64,000 nucleotides of DNA. It comes from Prevotella sp. Lineage in GTDB: Bacteria > Bacteroidota > Bacteroidia > Bacteroidales > Bacteroidaceae. A model generated the notes under the pieces. The model had not been told where the DNA came from. It ran no database searches and saw only the letters and a program-made list of their open reading frames with translations. Both the position numbers and the translations under genes were made by a program. Shown piece after piece: positions 7,161 through 16,362 of the stretch; position 1 is the first letter of the stretch; every line of letters starts with the position of its first letter. Location of the stretch: positions 1 through 64,000 of the forward strand of contig JAFRPY010000020.1 in NCBI GenBank assembly GCA_017428925.1. Direction: 5' to 3'.

Positions 7161-7263
7161 AGGCGATTTCCCCCTTCGTGGGTTGGAGGCAATAAGTACT
7201 TTTGTGGAATAAAGAAACAAATTATGGGTATGGTGGCGTCAACCCATATAGATTTCCATAAGG

Positions 7264-8061
7264 CTACGACGGCATGCTATAGACATGTACGCTGGAACCC
7301 TGGGCTGAGGGCAAATAATTGATGCCCCACCAACACACCTGTAACAGCACGAACGAAATGAGCAATACCCACAGAGCGAGCTTCGGCTTGTGGGTGGGTA
7401 ATTGTCTGTAATGTACATAGATGAGATAGGCGAACCATGTGATGGCAGCCCACGTCTCCTTTGGGTCCCACGACCAATAGTGCCCCCATGCTTCTTTGGC
7501 CCAGAGTGCACCGAAGAGCATGCCGATGGTCATGAAAGCGAGGCCGACGTAGACTAAATCGTCAAGAGGATAGAGGAAAGAGGAGAGAGGAGAGATTGTT
7601 TGCTTCTTGATGAGCACCCACAATGCCATCAGGGTGGCTACGCCAAAAATGGCGTAGGCAAACATATAGACGATGACGTGAGGGGCGAACCAGGGACTCT
7701 GCAGTGCTGGCATCAGCGTCTTGGAGTGTATTTCCGGTTTGAAGAGGTTCACGCAGATGAACACCAGCGCCAACACCGTTGAGAATGAGAGTATCCACTT
7801 GTATTTCCAGCGCGAATAGACGATGATACCTGCAAGCGGAAGGAAGAATGAATACCACAGGCGTGTCTCGCCCATCGTACGCAGGGGCGGACGCTCAAGC
7901 GAAATCCACATCATCAGGATGAAACAGAAGAACACAGCGAGGCCGATGATGGTTGAAGTGTAGGCCACTGCCGCCTTTTCACGCCATGCAGCCCAGGCGC
8001 CTAGGGCCCACAGCAATACTGCTGCTATTGCGAAATATATAAATTGTTCCCAGGTCATCAT
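7264..8061 (-). CDS. ccsA: cytochrome c biogenesis protein CcsA (ResC-type)
   Basis: A 265-residue integral membrane protein with about eight hydrophobic segments. The haem-handling WWD signature is plain in WGHYWSWDPKETWA (about 191-204), and PWFAPHVIVYM (about 124-134) and the terminal HVYSM supply the usual histidines of the family. CcsA works with ResB (system II) to deliver haem to apocytochromes outside the inner membrane. It is the last gene of the nrfH-nrfA-resB-ccsA operon, so it most likely matures the two multihaem cytochromes encoded upstream. It is separated from resB by about 35 bp of repetitive T-rich sequence. Confidence 0.9.
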   Translation of the reverse strand: MMTWEQFIYFAIAAVLLWALGAWAAWREKAAVAYTSTIIGLAVFFCFILMMWISLERPPLRTMGETRLWYSFFLPLAGIIVYSRWKYKWILSFSTVLALVFICVNLFKPEIHSKTLMPALQSPWFAPHVIVYMFAYAIFGVATLMALWVLIKKQTISPLSSFLYPLDDLVYVGLAFMTIGMLFGALWAKEAWGHYWSWDPKETWAAITWFAYLIYVHYRQLPTHKPKLALWVLLISFVLLQVCWWGINYLPSAQGSSVHVYSMPS

Positions 8062-8096
8062 CTTTACTCTTTTACCTTTTTACTTTTTTACCTTTT
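8062..8096 (-). repeat. AGGTAAAAA-type low-complexity operon spacer
   Basis: Read on the reverse strand this is a run of AAAGGTAAAAAAGTAAAAA units. The same kind of spacer occurs at 16350-16362 and 20820-20852, each time immediately upstream of a start codon inside an operon. Confidence 0.5.
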
Positions 8097-8966
8097 TTAC
8101 TTTTTACCTTTCAAGAACATACACACCGCTCCGGCGAGCATCATGTAGATTCCTGTATAGACCAGCGGCAGCCACGGGTCGCTTACCAGTTCTAGGATGC
8201 TTGTCTGGCTCATGGCTCCCATCTGTGTGTCATAGCCATACTGGTAGATTTTCCAGCCGTCCACTTCCACCGGCTTGTTCACCTCGACAGTGGTCATGAT
8301 GTTCTTGCCCGTCTTTGTCAGAATCTGGATATCAGAGGCAAACCGGCGGGGCGAGCCGTCATCATAGGTTTCCATGATAAACTGCTTCAGTTCGATGGCA
8401 ATGGGCATCTCCACAATCTGCTGATCCTGTGTCATCGCCCTCCATTCCGGTTCTCCCTTCACCGTAATCATCTTCAGCCGCTGCATGTCGGCATTGCCCA
8501 GCGTAGCCGTTGTCATAGCAAGGAAAAGCCCTAGATGGTTCAATAGGAAAGGAATATCCCGCTTCCATTGAAAATGCAAAGTGTGACGAATGATAATCAT
8601 TCCCAGAATGACTGCGATATAGACATATATCAGCACGAAGGGCCAGAACGAGAGCATGTTGCTCAGCCATACTCCGTTGACTGTCTGTTGCGTCAGTCCC
8701 ATGATAATGGTGAGCACGACGGCATACACCAGAGCTGGTATCGCGGCCTTATAGGTGCCGATAAACAGAAAGCCGTACACCTTCTTCTGCAGCAGGTAAA
8801 TGATGCCGATAATGGTTAGGAATCCCGCCATCACGATGCCGCTCGCCGGCCAGCGGAAAGCATCCCACACCACAGGGCCGACGCTCAGTTCCAGCATCAG
8901 TCCTGCAAAGATAAGGCCTCCTCCGATGAGGAAGCCTTCTTTCATTCCGTAGGGTTTAGTCCACAT
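8097..8966 (-). CDS. resB: cytochrome c biogenesis protein ResB-like
   Basis: A 289-residue membrane protein. Four transmembrane segments lie in the first 150 residues, a periplasmic domain with KGEPEWRAM, IELKQFIMETYDDGSPRRF and VNKPVEVDGWKIYQ occupies about 170-250, and a last transmembrane helix ends the chain. The pattern of a GWxxYQxxYD-like element in a soluble domain before a final helix is the ResB hallmark. It cooperates with CcsA in system II haem attachment. The start overlaps the nrfA stop (8966), indicating coupled translation. In many Bacteroidota ResB and CcsA are fused; here they are separate genes. Confidence 0.85.
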   Translation of the reverse strand: MWTKPYGMKEGFLIGGGLIFAGLMLELSVGPVVWDAFRWPASGIVMAGFLTIIGIIYLLQKKVYGFLFIGTYKAAIPALVYAVVLTIIMGLTQQTVNGVWLSNMLSFWPFVLIYVYIAVILGMIIIRHTLHFQWKRDIPFLLNHLGLFLAMTTATLGNADMQRLKMITVKGEPEWRAMTQDQQIVEMPIAIELKQFIMETYDDGSPRRFASDIQILTKTGKNIMTTVEVNKPVEVDGWKIYQYGYDTQMGAMSQTSILELVSDPWLPLVYTGIYMMLAGAVCMFLKGKK

Positions 8967-10504
8967 CAGATTTCTATGAGCTTACCATTTTTCTTCGCCT
9001 CGTCAATCCACTTGGGGACAATCTGGTCAAGGAACCGCTGCTTCTTGTCACGCAGCGTTTTCATATCAAGACCTATGTAGGTTTGCGCCTTCTCCTTGGT
9101 AGAGATGTCGGGCATAGGCACATCGCCGATGAAGCCATGTTTGGCCAACACTTTCGACAGCATCAGACGGGCATCCTGCACCTGCACCAGTCCGTCGCTG
9201 AATAGTCGCTGTACCTCCTGAGGTGCATGGAACGAGGCTCCATGCGATGCGAAGGCATAGTCCCAACGCCACTGGCTCGAACGTATCAACTGAAGGATGG
9301 GTTTCATCTCTGCCTCAGTGGCACCCTTCTCCCAGGCAAACTTGGCATCGATGTGGGCTGCGGCCAACTGCTTCTCCAGTTTGGTGCGGCTCTCGCGTGT
9401 CTTGGCCTGGCGCTCATAGACGTTCTGCCGCAGTACGTCAGCATCTTGACGGTGACAGGTCTGGCATGTGCGGTCGATATTGGCTAATGGCGAAGTGATG
9501 CGGTGGTCTGAGAACTTTATGCCTCCTTCTTGCTTATAAGGCATGTGGCAGTCGGCACATGACACGCCACGCTGTCCGTGAATACCCTGCAGAGCCATTT
9601 CGTAGCCGGGATGCTGAGCCTTCAGTATTGGAGTTTTCGACAGCGGATGGATATAGTCGTAGAAACCTATTGAGTCGTAGTATTCCTCGGCAGCCTCGCA
9701 GGTCAGGCCCTTGTCCTGCGGGAACATCAGGTAATTGGCCTTGCCCGGATTGTTGGGGTCGTCGGGCTTGATGAAGTAGTACTCTGTGTGGCACTGGGCG
9801 CACACTAATGAGCGCATCTCCTGATGGCTGGCCTTGCGTACATCCTTACCGGCACGTGCCCATGCCTCATACAGGGCTGGACGGGCAGGACGTAAGTCCA
9901 TCGTGCGTGCATCGTGACAGTCGGAGCACCCCACGGTATTCATCATCTCGCCAGCCAGTCCGCTCCACTTTCCTTCGTATGCATAGTAGTTGGCAGGATC
10001 GAACACCGACTTCGAACCACTCAGTTCACGCATCATACGAGGAACGTCAGGACCTTTACACGTCCAGCAAGTGGCGGGCTGCATATCGCCGTCACCGTCA
10101 ATGCCGGGGTTACCTGTGCGTAGGATTTTGCGCAGGTCTTCGATGCAATGCTTGTGGCCACGGGGGGTGTTGTAGTGGCGTGAGAAAGCATAGCCTGCCC
10201 AGAGTATCACCATTTCGGGACGGTCAGCCAATTCGTCAGTCTCTTGGGAGCCGTTAAACTTCGACCTGAATGTGGTGTCCTCGGTCATCGCCCACGTCTC
10301 ATACTCACGCGGATAGTCGGCCTTGAACTTCTCGTTCTGGGCCACGATACTGTCAGTAAACTCGGCGCGCTTGTTGTTGAACACACTGGCTACTTCGGCA
10401 CGGCGTTCCATGAGCGACGAAACGAGCAGTCCCAGCAGGAACACCACAATCATTGAGCCTCCGAAAAGTGCCCATCCTTGCCATTTCTTTAATGTCTTTG
10501 CCAT
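8966..10504 (-). CDS. nrfA: cytochrome c nitrite reductase, catalytic subunit NrfA
   Basis: A 512-residue exported cytochrome with an N-terminal signal-anchor (WALFGGSMIVVFLLGLLV). Five haem sites are visible: the active-site CWTCK with lysine ligand (about 143-147), then CSDCH, CAQCH, CADCH and CQTCH (about 193, 235, 317 and 348). The single CxxCK is diagnostic of NrfA, which reduces nitrite to ammonium with six electrons on the outer face of the membrane. Conserved RPA/YYF region after haem 3 and KHGF near the C-terminus fit the family. It follows nrfH and precedes the maturation genes, giving a complete nitrite-ammonification operon used for respiration, electron disposal or nitrite detoxification. 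Confidence 0.97.
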   Translation of the reverse strand: MAKTLKKWQGWALFGGSMIVVFLLGLLVSSLMERRAEVASVFNNKRAEFTDSIVAQNEKFKADYPREYETWAMTEDTTFRSKFNGSQETDELADRPEMVILWAGYAFSRHYNTPRGHKHCIEDLRKILRTGNPGIDGDGDMQPATCWTCKGPDVPRMMRELSGSKSVFDPANYYAYEGKWSGLAGEMMNTVGCSDCHDARTMDLRPARPALYEAWARAGKDVRKASHQEMRSLVCAQCHTEYYFIKPDDPNNPGKANYLMFPQDKGLTCEAAEEYYDSIGFYDYIHPLSKTPILKAQHPGYEMALQGIHGQRGVSCADCHMPYKQEGGIKFSDHRITSPLANIDRTCQTCHRQDADVLRQNVYERQAKTRESRTKLEKQLAAAHIDAKFAWEKGATEAEMKPILQLIRSSQWRWDYAFASHGASFHAPQEVQRLFSDGLVQVQDARLMLSKVLAKHGFIGDVPMPDISTKEKAQTYIGLDMKTLRDKKQRFLDQIVPKWIDEAKKNGKLIEI

Positions 10505-10614
10505 AATATAATCTTTTTTTTATTTAGACTTTAGATTTTAGAATTTAGAGTTATCGCCTTACGGCGAGTATCAATTTTGAATTTAGAATTTTTATTCCGC
10601 ATAACTTTTAACTC
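10505..10614 (-). other. nrfH-nrfA spacer with low-complexity repeats and a small hairpin
   Basis: About 110 bp between nrfH and nrfA contain TTTAGA/TTTAGAATT units and a CGCCTTACGGCG hairpin near 10556-10567. No gene is seen. The hairpin resembles others next to low-complexity spacers in this window (22095-22107, 54330-54342). Confidence 0.4.
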
Positions 10615-11214
10615 TTAATTCATCATGTTCTGCAGCCAATCAGGAACCGGGCTCGGCGGCAGCGGCGTGACACCCTCCGCATTCGGTGTGGCCATCAGCG
10701 AGTTCATTCCGCCATGGGGCACGTTGCGGTGGCAATCCCAACAGACCTTGCCTCCCTGAGCCTGTTGTTGCATATATCCCATACGTCCCGTTTTCACAAA
10801 CTCCTGGTTCAGTTGGGTGTGGCAACGGATGCAGTTGTCCATCACCACCTGACCGGTCAGTGTCTCTGCCATCGGAGCCTGCCGTTCGGCGTGAGTCACG
10901 AAATAGGCTGTATGCTTAAGACCGTCCATCGCCTTGAAACCATATTTCAGCGCAAGGTTTTGGTGGGGCACATGGCAGTCGTTGCACGTAGCGTCGCGCC
11001 CATGCGAGGAGTGGCTCCACGTGGCATAGTAAGGTGTCATGATGTGACAGTTGACGCAGGCCGACGGATTATCTCCAACGAAATAGGTATGCGCCCGCAG
11101 CAGATACATGAACAATCCGCCCAAACCCACAATGACGCCCGCCACTATCAGCAGCCCCACTTTCTGACGGTAGGAAAACCAGTCCTTAAAGGATAGTAGT
11201 TTGCGTAGATCCAT
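10615..11214 (-). CDS. nrfH: cytochrome c nitrite reductase small subunit NrfH (NapC/NirT family)
   Basis: A 199-residue membrane-anchored tetrahaem cytochrome. One transmembrane helix (about 19-39) is followed by four CxxCH sites: CVNCH (53-57), CNDCH (77-81), CIRCH (128-132) and CWDCH (158-162). NrfH takes electrons from menaquinol and passes them to NrfA, with which it forms a membrane complex. The first haem site followed by IMTPYYATW and the spacing of the other sites match the NapC/NirT family; the length is at the upper end because of a short C-terminal tail with PLPPSPVPDW. It is the first gene of the operon, so the promoter should lie just upstream. Confidence 0.95.
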   Translation of the reverse strand: MDLRKLLSFKDWFSYRQKVGLLIVAGVIVGLGGLFMYLLRAHTYFVGDNPSACVNCHIMTPYYATWSHSSHGRDATCNDCHVPHQNLALKYGFKAMDGLKHTAYFVTHAERQAPMAETLTGQVVMDNCIRCHTQLNQEFVKTGRMGYMQQQAQGGKVCWDCHRNVPHGGMNSLMATPNAEGVTPLPPSPVPDWLQNMMN

Positions 11215-11230
11215 ATTTATATATTTGTAG

Positions 11231-11238
11231 CAAATATA
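11231..11238 (-). promoter_or_regulatory. candidate -7 box of the nrf operon
   Basis: On the reverse strand TATATTTG lies 17 bp upstream of the nrfH start. No clean TTTG -33 box is found at 19-21 bp, which is compatible with an activator-dependent promoter, but no palindromic operator is obvious. Confidence 0.45.
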
Positions 11239-11360
11239 CGAATAATATACGTTGTATGCTAATTGTCCTTCGGTTTCTTAACAACTTTTAAGGGATTTGC
11301 GCCATTTTGCGTACAAATCTATCGCTTTGCTGAAAGATTCATGGGCTTCGCTGAATATTT

Positions 11361-11391
11361 TTTGCCAAATAAATTGGAAGGAGTAACTTTG
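11361..11391 (+). promoter_or_regulatory. promoter of the beta-helix protein gene
   Basis: TTTG at 11361-11364, 19-bp spacer, TAACTTTG at 11384-11391, 23 bp upstream of the start codon. Confidence 0.7.
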
Positions 11392-11414
11392 CATCTAAAT
11401 AAAATCAGATAATA

Positions 11415-13262
11415 ATGATGAGAAAAGTAGTTTTATTGGTAATCAGCATTTTTCTGCTATCAGGTTCGCTGATGGCACAGGAAAATATGCCCAGGCACAA
11501 TCGTATCACTTACGAGCAGATGACGGAAAAGATGGTCAAGGAACTGAAGCTTGACGAGAAACAGCAGAAGAAGGTGGCCAAACTCAACAAGAAGTACAAG
11601 ACGCTGATTGAGGGCCAGCAGCGCGAGATGCCGCGTGGTCATCGGCCTCCAATGGGTGGCAGACCTAATGGAAATAACGGTGAAAGACCCAGTGGCGGTA
11701 TGGGCGGCCCTGGCGGAGGACAGCCCGGAGGTGTTTGGGGTGGTATGCCTGGCGGCGGCATGGGTGGTCACGGTGATGGTATGCAAGGAGGTCCCCGTGG
11801 GGGCGGTATGGGAATGCCTGGCAGTGGACAGTCCTCTGAGAATACCTACGACTATGACAAGCAACAGCAGAAATACGACAAGGCTATAGCAAAGATTCTG
11901 TCTGAGCAGCAATATGAAGGCTATCAAAAGATTAAACCCCAGTTTGCCTCGCAACGCAGAATCCGAGAGTTCTTGTTGGGTGGTAAGCAGGGTATGATGC
12001 AGAATGCTCCAAATGGCATGGGCAGACGTGGAGGCCCTGGCTCTCGTAGTAAGGACATCAAATATGCAGGAGCAACCGAGTTGACAGCTTCGGCAACTGA
12101 GGCGGGCAAGACGTATCAGAGCGAGAAATCTGATGAGAGTGCGCTGCTGATTTCTACCAAAGAAACGGTGACTATCTCTGAGCCCACTGTCAACAAGTCG
12201 GGCAGTTCAGACGGTGGTGACAACTGCAGTTTCTACGGCGTGAATGCGGCCTTGCTTGTAAAGGGTGGCAGTACCACGACAATAAAAGGTGGTACGATAA
12301 CCACTGACGGCACAGGGGCCAACGGTGTGTTCTCATACGGAGGAAACGGTGGACATAATGGCGGTCAGGGTGATGGCACCACAGTCATCATTGAAGATAC
12401 CAAGGTTACCACAACGGGCGGCGGTTCTGGTGGTATCATGACTACGGGTGGTGGCATAACAAAAGCCAAGAACCTGACCATCAACACAAGTGGCCGTTCA
12501 TCGGCTCCGATACGTACCGACCGTGGCGGTGGCAAGGTGACTGTAGAGGGTGGCAGCTATACCAGCAATGGGCTTGGCTCGCCAGTCATCTACTCTACGG
12601 CAGATGTCACAGTGTCAGATGCAACGCTCATCTCGAATAAATCTGAAGGTGTCTGTATCGAGGGCAAGAACAGTATTACGCTGAACAACTGCCAAATGAC
12701 TGTCAGCAACACACAGCGCAACGGTCATGCGCAGTTCTTGGATGCCATCATGATTTATCAGTCGTTTTCTGGCGATGCCGACAGCGGCAACTCGCATTTC
12801 ACGATGAACGGTGGTTCGCTGACGAACCGTCAGGGGCATTTGTTCCATGTGACCAATACAAATGCACTTATATCTCTGAACGGTGTGAAACTGCAGAATG
12901 ATGATTCTTCCAAAGTGTTGTTGTCTGTGTGTGCCGATGGATGGCAGGGTGCCAGCAACAAGGCAACTCTCAATGCAAGCCATCAGCAGTTGGAAGGCAC
13001 CATCCTTGTGGGTAGCGACTCAGAACTGACACTGAATCTGGCAGATGGTTCCACTTTCAACGGATCTATCAGTGGCAACATTACCAACGCCGAAGGTATC
13101 TGCGTTTCGAAAGAGACAGGTACGGTAAACGTCACCCTTGGCGATGACTGCAACTGGACGATGACTGCCGACACTTATATCACATCATTCAATGGCGACA
13201 CATCCCGCATCAATGCCAATGGTCACCGGCTGTTTGTGAATGGCAAGGAGATAATGATTTAA
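11415..13262 (+). CDS. secreted protein: DUF4890-like N-terminus joined to a right-handed beta-helix
   Basis: A 615-residue exported protein. Signal peptide VVLLVISIFLLSGSLMAQ (about 4-21). Residues 30-65 (YEQMTEKMVKELKLDEKQQ and KVAKLNKKYK) have the helical LxxxQ-like pattern of Bacteroidota DUF4890/Spy-type periplasmic proteins. A Gly/Met/Pro-rich linker spans about 75-140, then a second helical block (KYDKAIAKILSEQQYEGYQ) and another Gly-rich linker. From about 215 to the end short repeats such as GGTITTDG, VTVEGGSYTSNG, ITLNNCQMTVSN and FTMNGGSLTN build a parallel beta-helix. The function is unknown; similar helices bind or cleave polysaccharide or form surface layers. The start could be the first or second ATG (11415 or 11418). 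The fusion of a Spy-like module and a beta-helix is unusual. Confidence 0.75.
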   Translation: MMRKVVLLVISIFLLSGSLMAQENMPRHNRITYEQMTEKMVKELKLDEKQQKKVAKLNKKYKTLIEGQQREMPRGHRPPMGGRPNGNNGERPSGGMGGPGGGQPGGVWGGMPGGGMGGHGDGMQGGPRGGGMGMPGSGQSSENTYDYDKQQQKYDKAIAKILSEQQYEGYQKIKPQFASQRRIREFLLGGKQGMMQNAPNGMGRRGGPGSRSKDIKYAGATELTASATEAGKTYQSEKSDESALLISTKETVTISEPTVNKSGSSDGGDNCSFYGVNAALLVKGGSTTTIKGGTITTDGTGANGVFSYGGNGGHNGGQGDGTTVIIEDTKVTTTGGGSGGIMTTGGGITKAKNLTINTSGRSSAPIRTDRGGGKVTVEGGSYTSNGLGSPVIYSTADVTVSDATLISNKSEGVCIEGKNSITLNNCQMTVSNTQRNGHAQFLDAIMIYQSFSGDADSGNSHFTMNGGSLTNRQGHLFHVTNTNALISLNGVKLQNDDSSKVLLSVCADGWQGASNKATLNASHQQLEGTILVGSDSELTLNLADGSTFNGSISGNITNAEGICVSKETGTVNVTLGDDCNWTMTADTYITSFNGDTSRINANGHRLFVNGKEIMI

Positions 13263-13290
13263 AACTTCTTGTACTGATGGTTTATATACG

Positions 13291-15858
13291 TTAGAAACTA
13301 AGGGCGATAACATAGCGCATTCCCCACTTCGGACTGGTAGGCAGGTCGTTGTAACTGAGACGGCGCACATACTCGACGTGCCAGATTTTGAAAATGTTGT
13401 GGATGCCGAATACCAGTTCTGCGTATGGTCTGTGGGAATCCATCACGTGGCAGCCCTCGGGGAAGTACATCAGCCGGCTGTTGCCGCGATTCTGCTCCAG
13501 GTAGGGATTGTTCTTGTCGGTCAGCGTTCCCCAAAGCATGCGTACGCCAACGAACTCGCGCCAGTGTAATTTTTTGATCAGCGGCAGACGGTTGAATATC
13601 TTGCCATTCAAGTCCCACGAGACCATCAGCGAGGCAAAGCGGTCGTTGAGAAACTCCATCGTGTTTATCAGGTTGAAAGTCTCGGGGGCGATGATGTATG
13701 ACTGGTTGGCTGCGGGCAGGATGAGCAGCGGATAGGGTACTTGGTTCCACTGTATGCCGCCCTTGGCACTGATGTCGAGTTTTCCCCAGCTGCTCAGCCA
13801 GAAACGCTTGAAGATACCCACCTCGGTGTAGTTGTAGTTATAGTTGCCGCCCAGGATGCCGTCGAATCCCATGGTGTGAGCCACGCTGAACACTGGAGCG
13901 TCGAGATTGATGACGCGCCGGCGCAGCTTGTTGTTGATATAGGTCTCGCCAGGGGCATAGCGCAGACGTCCGGTCACCTCTGTGGTGCGCAGGAAATCGC
14001 CGTTGCCCGTCCGCAGGAACTCCGTTGGCTTGGGCTTGTCGAGCGTCTGGAAGGTCATGGCACCACAACTTTCATTCTCTTCGAGTTTACCGTTAACGGT
14101 CAGTTTCAATCCCCAGTTCGTTTCATACTCAAAGGTGACCTGCTGACGGTTGTAGAGCATCATCTTGTTGGTCTCGGCCCATTTCAGGGCTACCATGAAG
14201 TTGTCCTTGTCGGTATCCATGAAGCGGTCGCCGGGCGAGCAGACGTCTTTGTTGACCTGAATGGTCATGGTGCGCCGGGGGAACTCGTGAGGCAGGTATT
14301 TCTTTGGGTTTAGCGAATAGGTGAACTCGGCGTTGTAATAGTCTTTCTTCGAGCCCCATCCGTGGCCGTAGTAGCCTGACAGGAAAAAATGCTTCGAGAG
14401 GTTGGCTGTGGTCTTGGCCGACAGTCGCGACCGCCATCCGTCAACATAGTTTCTGGTGAGAATGGTGTTAACGGGACAGATGTCGACATAGTTGGGTGTG
14501 CCAGTCTCTACGGAGTTCTCGAAGAGTGCCTTGAGTGAGAAGATGACATATTTCATGCCCTTGATATTCTCGATGCGATGGATAAACTTGTCCATCGAAC
14601 TCTCGCTCTTGGTCAGTTCCACCTGTCGGTACTGGTTCCAGAATTCCTCGTCGCGCATCTGTGCATCGGCTTCAGTCACCTCATTGCGCATCCCTTTGAA
14701 CAGTTTGTTGGGAATGGGGTCGAAGGCGTAGTCGCTCATTCGCGTCGTACGGGTAACGCTCACAGAACGGAGGAAACTCAGGAGTTCGAGTTCGGTACTC
14801 ATGTCGTCCTTGGTGAGCACCCACTGGCCGTTGGGCAGCTGCTCGTAGTCCTGCAGGATTTTGACGTTCTGCACGAAGTTGACATTCGACTGCTTAGGAA
14901 TGGTCATCTCGCAGCGGCGCACATGTAGCGACGAGTCATTCAGGATGTAGAGGTCGCCGCGGAATCCCATGTCGTTCTGGTTGTTGGGCAGAAAATGCAG
15001 GTGGATACATGAGTCGCGTTCGACGGCCAGCGTGTCCTCGATGTAATACCGGTAGAAGCCGATACCCTCGTTAGAAATGGGTGAGATGAACGGGTACTGG
15101 AGCAGTCGGATATGGTCTTGATAGAGGTCGATGTCGGTGAACACGTCCTTGACCACCGTGTTGATGATGTCGCCTGTCTGGAACAGGTCGTTCACGCCCT
15201 TGCTGCTTTGGCCGGTGATGATGGTCTTCTCGGAATGGGGGGCGCGACGATAAACCTTCTGCGAAACCGTTTCGTCGACACTGACTGGCAGAATCATCTT
15301 TCCAGTGACGTTGCTGGTCTCTACCTGTTCCACCAGCCAAGGGTGTTTCTTGAAGGGTCCCTGCTCAAGTTGCTCGGGTTTCAGGTCGTTGAGCGAGAGG
15401 GTAATCTTCTCGTATTTATTATACTGATAGTAATCGTTTTTTCTGAGGTCGGTCTTCTGCTTGGCAGCTACTACGCGGCGCATCAGTTCCACGGCAGGAT
15501 TGTTTTTACGGCTATACCTGGCGTGACTGGACTTGATGGTCACTTCGGCCAATTGTTGCTGGTCGGGTTTCAACTTGATATTGAGCCTGTTCTTTGTCTT
15601 ATTGGTGACAGGCATGATGCGTGACTTGTAACCCACGGCACTGAAGGTGAGGTTCCAGCCCTCGTGGCGGTCTATCCGGTATTTGCCGTCGATGTCGGAG
15701 ACAACAGCTTGCTGATGCCCTTTGTAGATGACGCTGGCAAAGGGTATGCTGTCGCCCGTCTCGGCATCGGTGATGGCGCCGTAGATTTGCTGTGCACGGA
15801 TATGTGAAGATAGTACACAGGCAAGGGAAATCAAAAAGTATTTCAGTCTTGTAGTCAT
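13291..15858 (-). CDS. DUF5686 outer-membrane protein with carboxypeptidase-regulatory-like domain
   Basis: An 855-residue exported protein. Signal peptide (KYFLISLACVLSSHIRAQ), then a beta-sandwich of the CarboxypepD_reg-like type (IYGAITDAETGDSIPFAS, VSDIDGKYRI, YKSRIMPV; residues 24-100). The rest contains the conserved DUF5686 pattern: NNPAVELMRRVVAAKQ, DYYQYNKYEKI, the segment GFYRYYIEDT, RCEMTIPKQSN, and many alternating beta strands ending in a terminal aromatic residue (MRYVIALSF), as in outer-membrane barrels. Its start overlaps the stop of the LolA-like gene by 4 bp and it closes the operon, so it probably receives or anchors the product of the lipid/polyketide-like genes at the outer membrane. 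Biochemical role unknown. Confidence 0.85.
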   Translation of the reverse strand: MTTRLKYFLISLACVLSSHIRAQQIYGAITDAETGDSIPFASVIYKGHQQAVVSDIDGKYRIDRHEGWNLTFSAVGYKSRIMPVTNKTKNRLNIKLKPDQQQLAEVTIKSSHARYSRKNNPAVELMRRVVAAKQKTDLRKNDYYQYNKYEKITLSLNDLKPEQLEQGPFKKHPWLVEQVETSNVTGKMILPVSVDETVSQKVYRRAPHSEKTIITGQSSKGVNDLFQTGDIINTVVKDVFTDIDLYQDHIRLLQYPFISPISNEGIGFYRYYIEDTLAVERDSCIHLHFLPNNQNDMGFRGDLYILNDSSLHVRRCEMTIPKQSNVNFVQNVKILQDYEQLPNGQWVLTKDDMSTELELLSFLRSVSVTRTTRMSDYAFDPIPNKLFKGMRNEVTEADAQMRDEEFWNQYRQVELTKSESSMDKFIHRIENIKGMKYVIFSLKALFENSVETGTPNYVDICPVNTILTRNYVDGWRSRLSAKTTANLSKHFFLSGYYGHGWGSKKDYYNAEFTYSLNPKKYLPHEFPRRTMTIQVNKDVCSPGDRFMDTDKDNFMVALKWAETNKMMLYNRQQVTFEYETNWGLKLTVNGKLEENESCGAMTFQTLDKPKPTEFLRTGNGDFLRTTEVTGRLRYAPGETYINNKLRRRVINLDAPVFSVAHTMGFDGILGGNYNYNYTEVGIFKRFWLSSWGKLDISAKGGIQWNQVPYPLLILPAANQSYIIAPETFNLINTMEFLNDRFASLMVSWDLNGKIFNRLPLIKKLHWREFVGVRMLWGTLTDKNNPYLEQNRGNSRLMYFPEGCHVMDSHRPYAELVFGIHNIFKIWHVEYVRRLSYNDLPTSPKWGMRYVIALSF

Positions 15859-16349
15859 TTAAAAACGTATTCAGTATAGTCTTCTCCTCGCCCATTCATA
15901 CGGAGTGTGCGAAGCGCCTTGCTCTTGGCATTAACGGTCAGGACAAAAGAAGTAAACAACTGACGTTTTTTCTTACCCATCGGAACAATGGTAACCGTGA
16001 TGGCGTTTCCCTTGGTCACCACGGTTATATCGCCGCCTTGTGGAATATCCTGTCGGTTGATGACCGCCTTCAGCACTGTATGGAAGGTGGCAAACTGTGG
16101 GTTCTTCTGACTGTCGGTCACATGCTGGCGTCCGCCCATTGTCATCGTAAACTTGCTACCATCCATGATCAGTTGGTCTTTGCCGCCATCGGTCGAAATA
16201 CAGATATAGTCTGGTTTTCGAATCGTCAGCGTTCCAGTAGTGACAACATCGGTCTTGACGGCCCGTTTATGACTGGTCTTTGTAACGCTCTGCGCACCAA
16301 TGCTCAAGGCCAGCATGCAGAATAAAGATATCAATAGCTGTCTCATCAT
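15855..16349 (-). CDS. LolA-like outer-membrane lipoprotein carrier homologue
   Basis: A 164-residue protein with signal peptide (LLISLFCMLALSIGAQ) and a half-barrel pattern: GTLTIRKPDYICIST, DQLIMDGSKFTMT and VTKGNAITVTIVP. This matches the LolA/LolB-like carriers that accompany aryl-polyene and flexirubin gene clusters, where the carrier sits next to an MMPL exporter. It probably chaperones a lipid-like product through the periplasm to the outer membrane. The sequence is too divergent to be the housekeeping LolA. It lies 13 bp after the exporter gene. Confidence 0.7.
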   Translation of the reverse strand: MMRQLLISLFCMLALSIGAQSVTKTSHKRAVKTDVVTTGTLTIRKPDYICISTDGGKDQLIMDGSKFTMTMGGRQHVTDSQKNPQFATFHTVLKAVINRQDIPQGGDITVVTKGNAITVTIVPMGKKKRQLFTSFVLTVNAKSKALRTLRMNGRGEDYTEYVFK

Positions 16350-16362
16350 TCTTTTTATTTTT

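Noticed and set aside
13741-14313. Long forward frames opposite the DUF5686, ketosynthase and NrfA genes
   Set aside because: They are shadows of GC-richer coding sequence on the reverse strand; they lack starts with promoters and have no domain.
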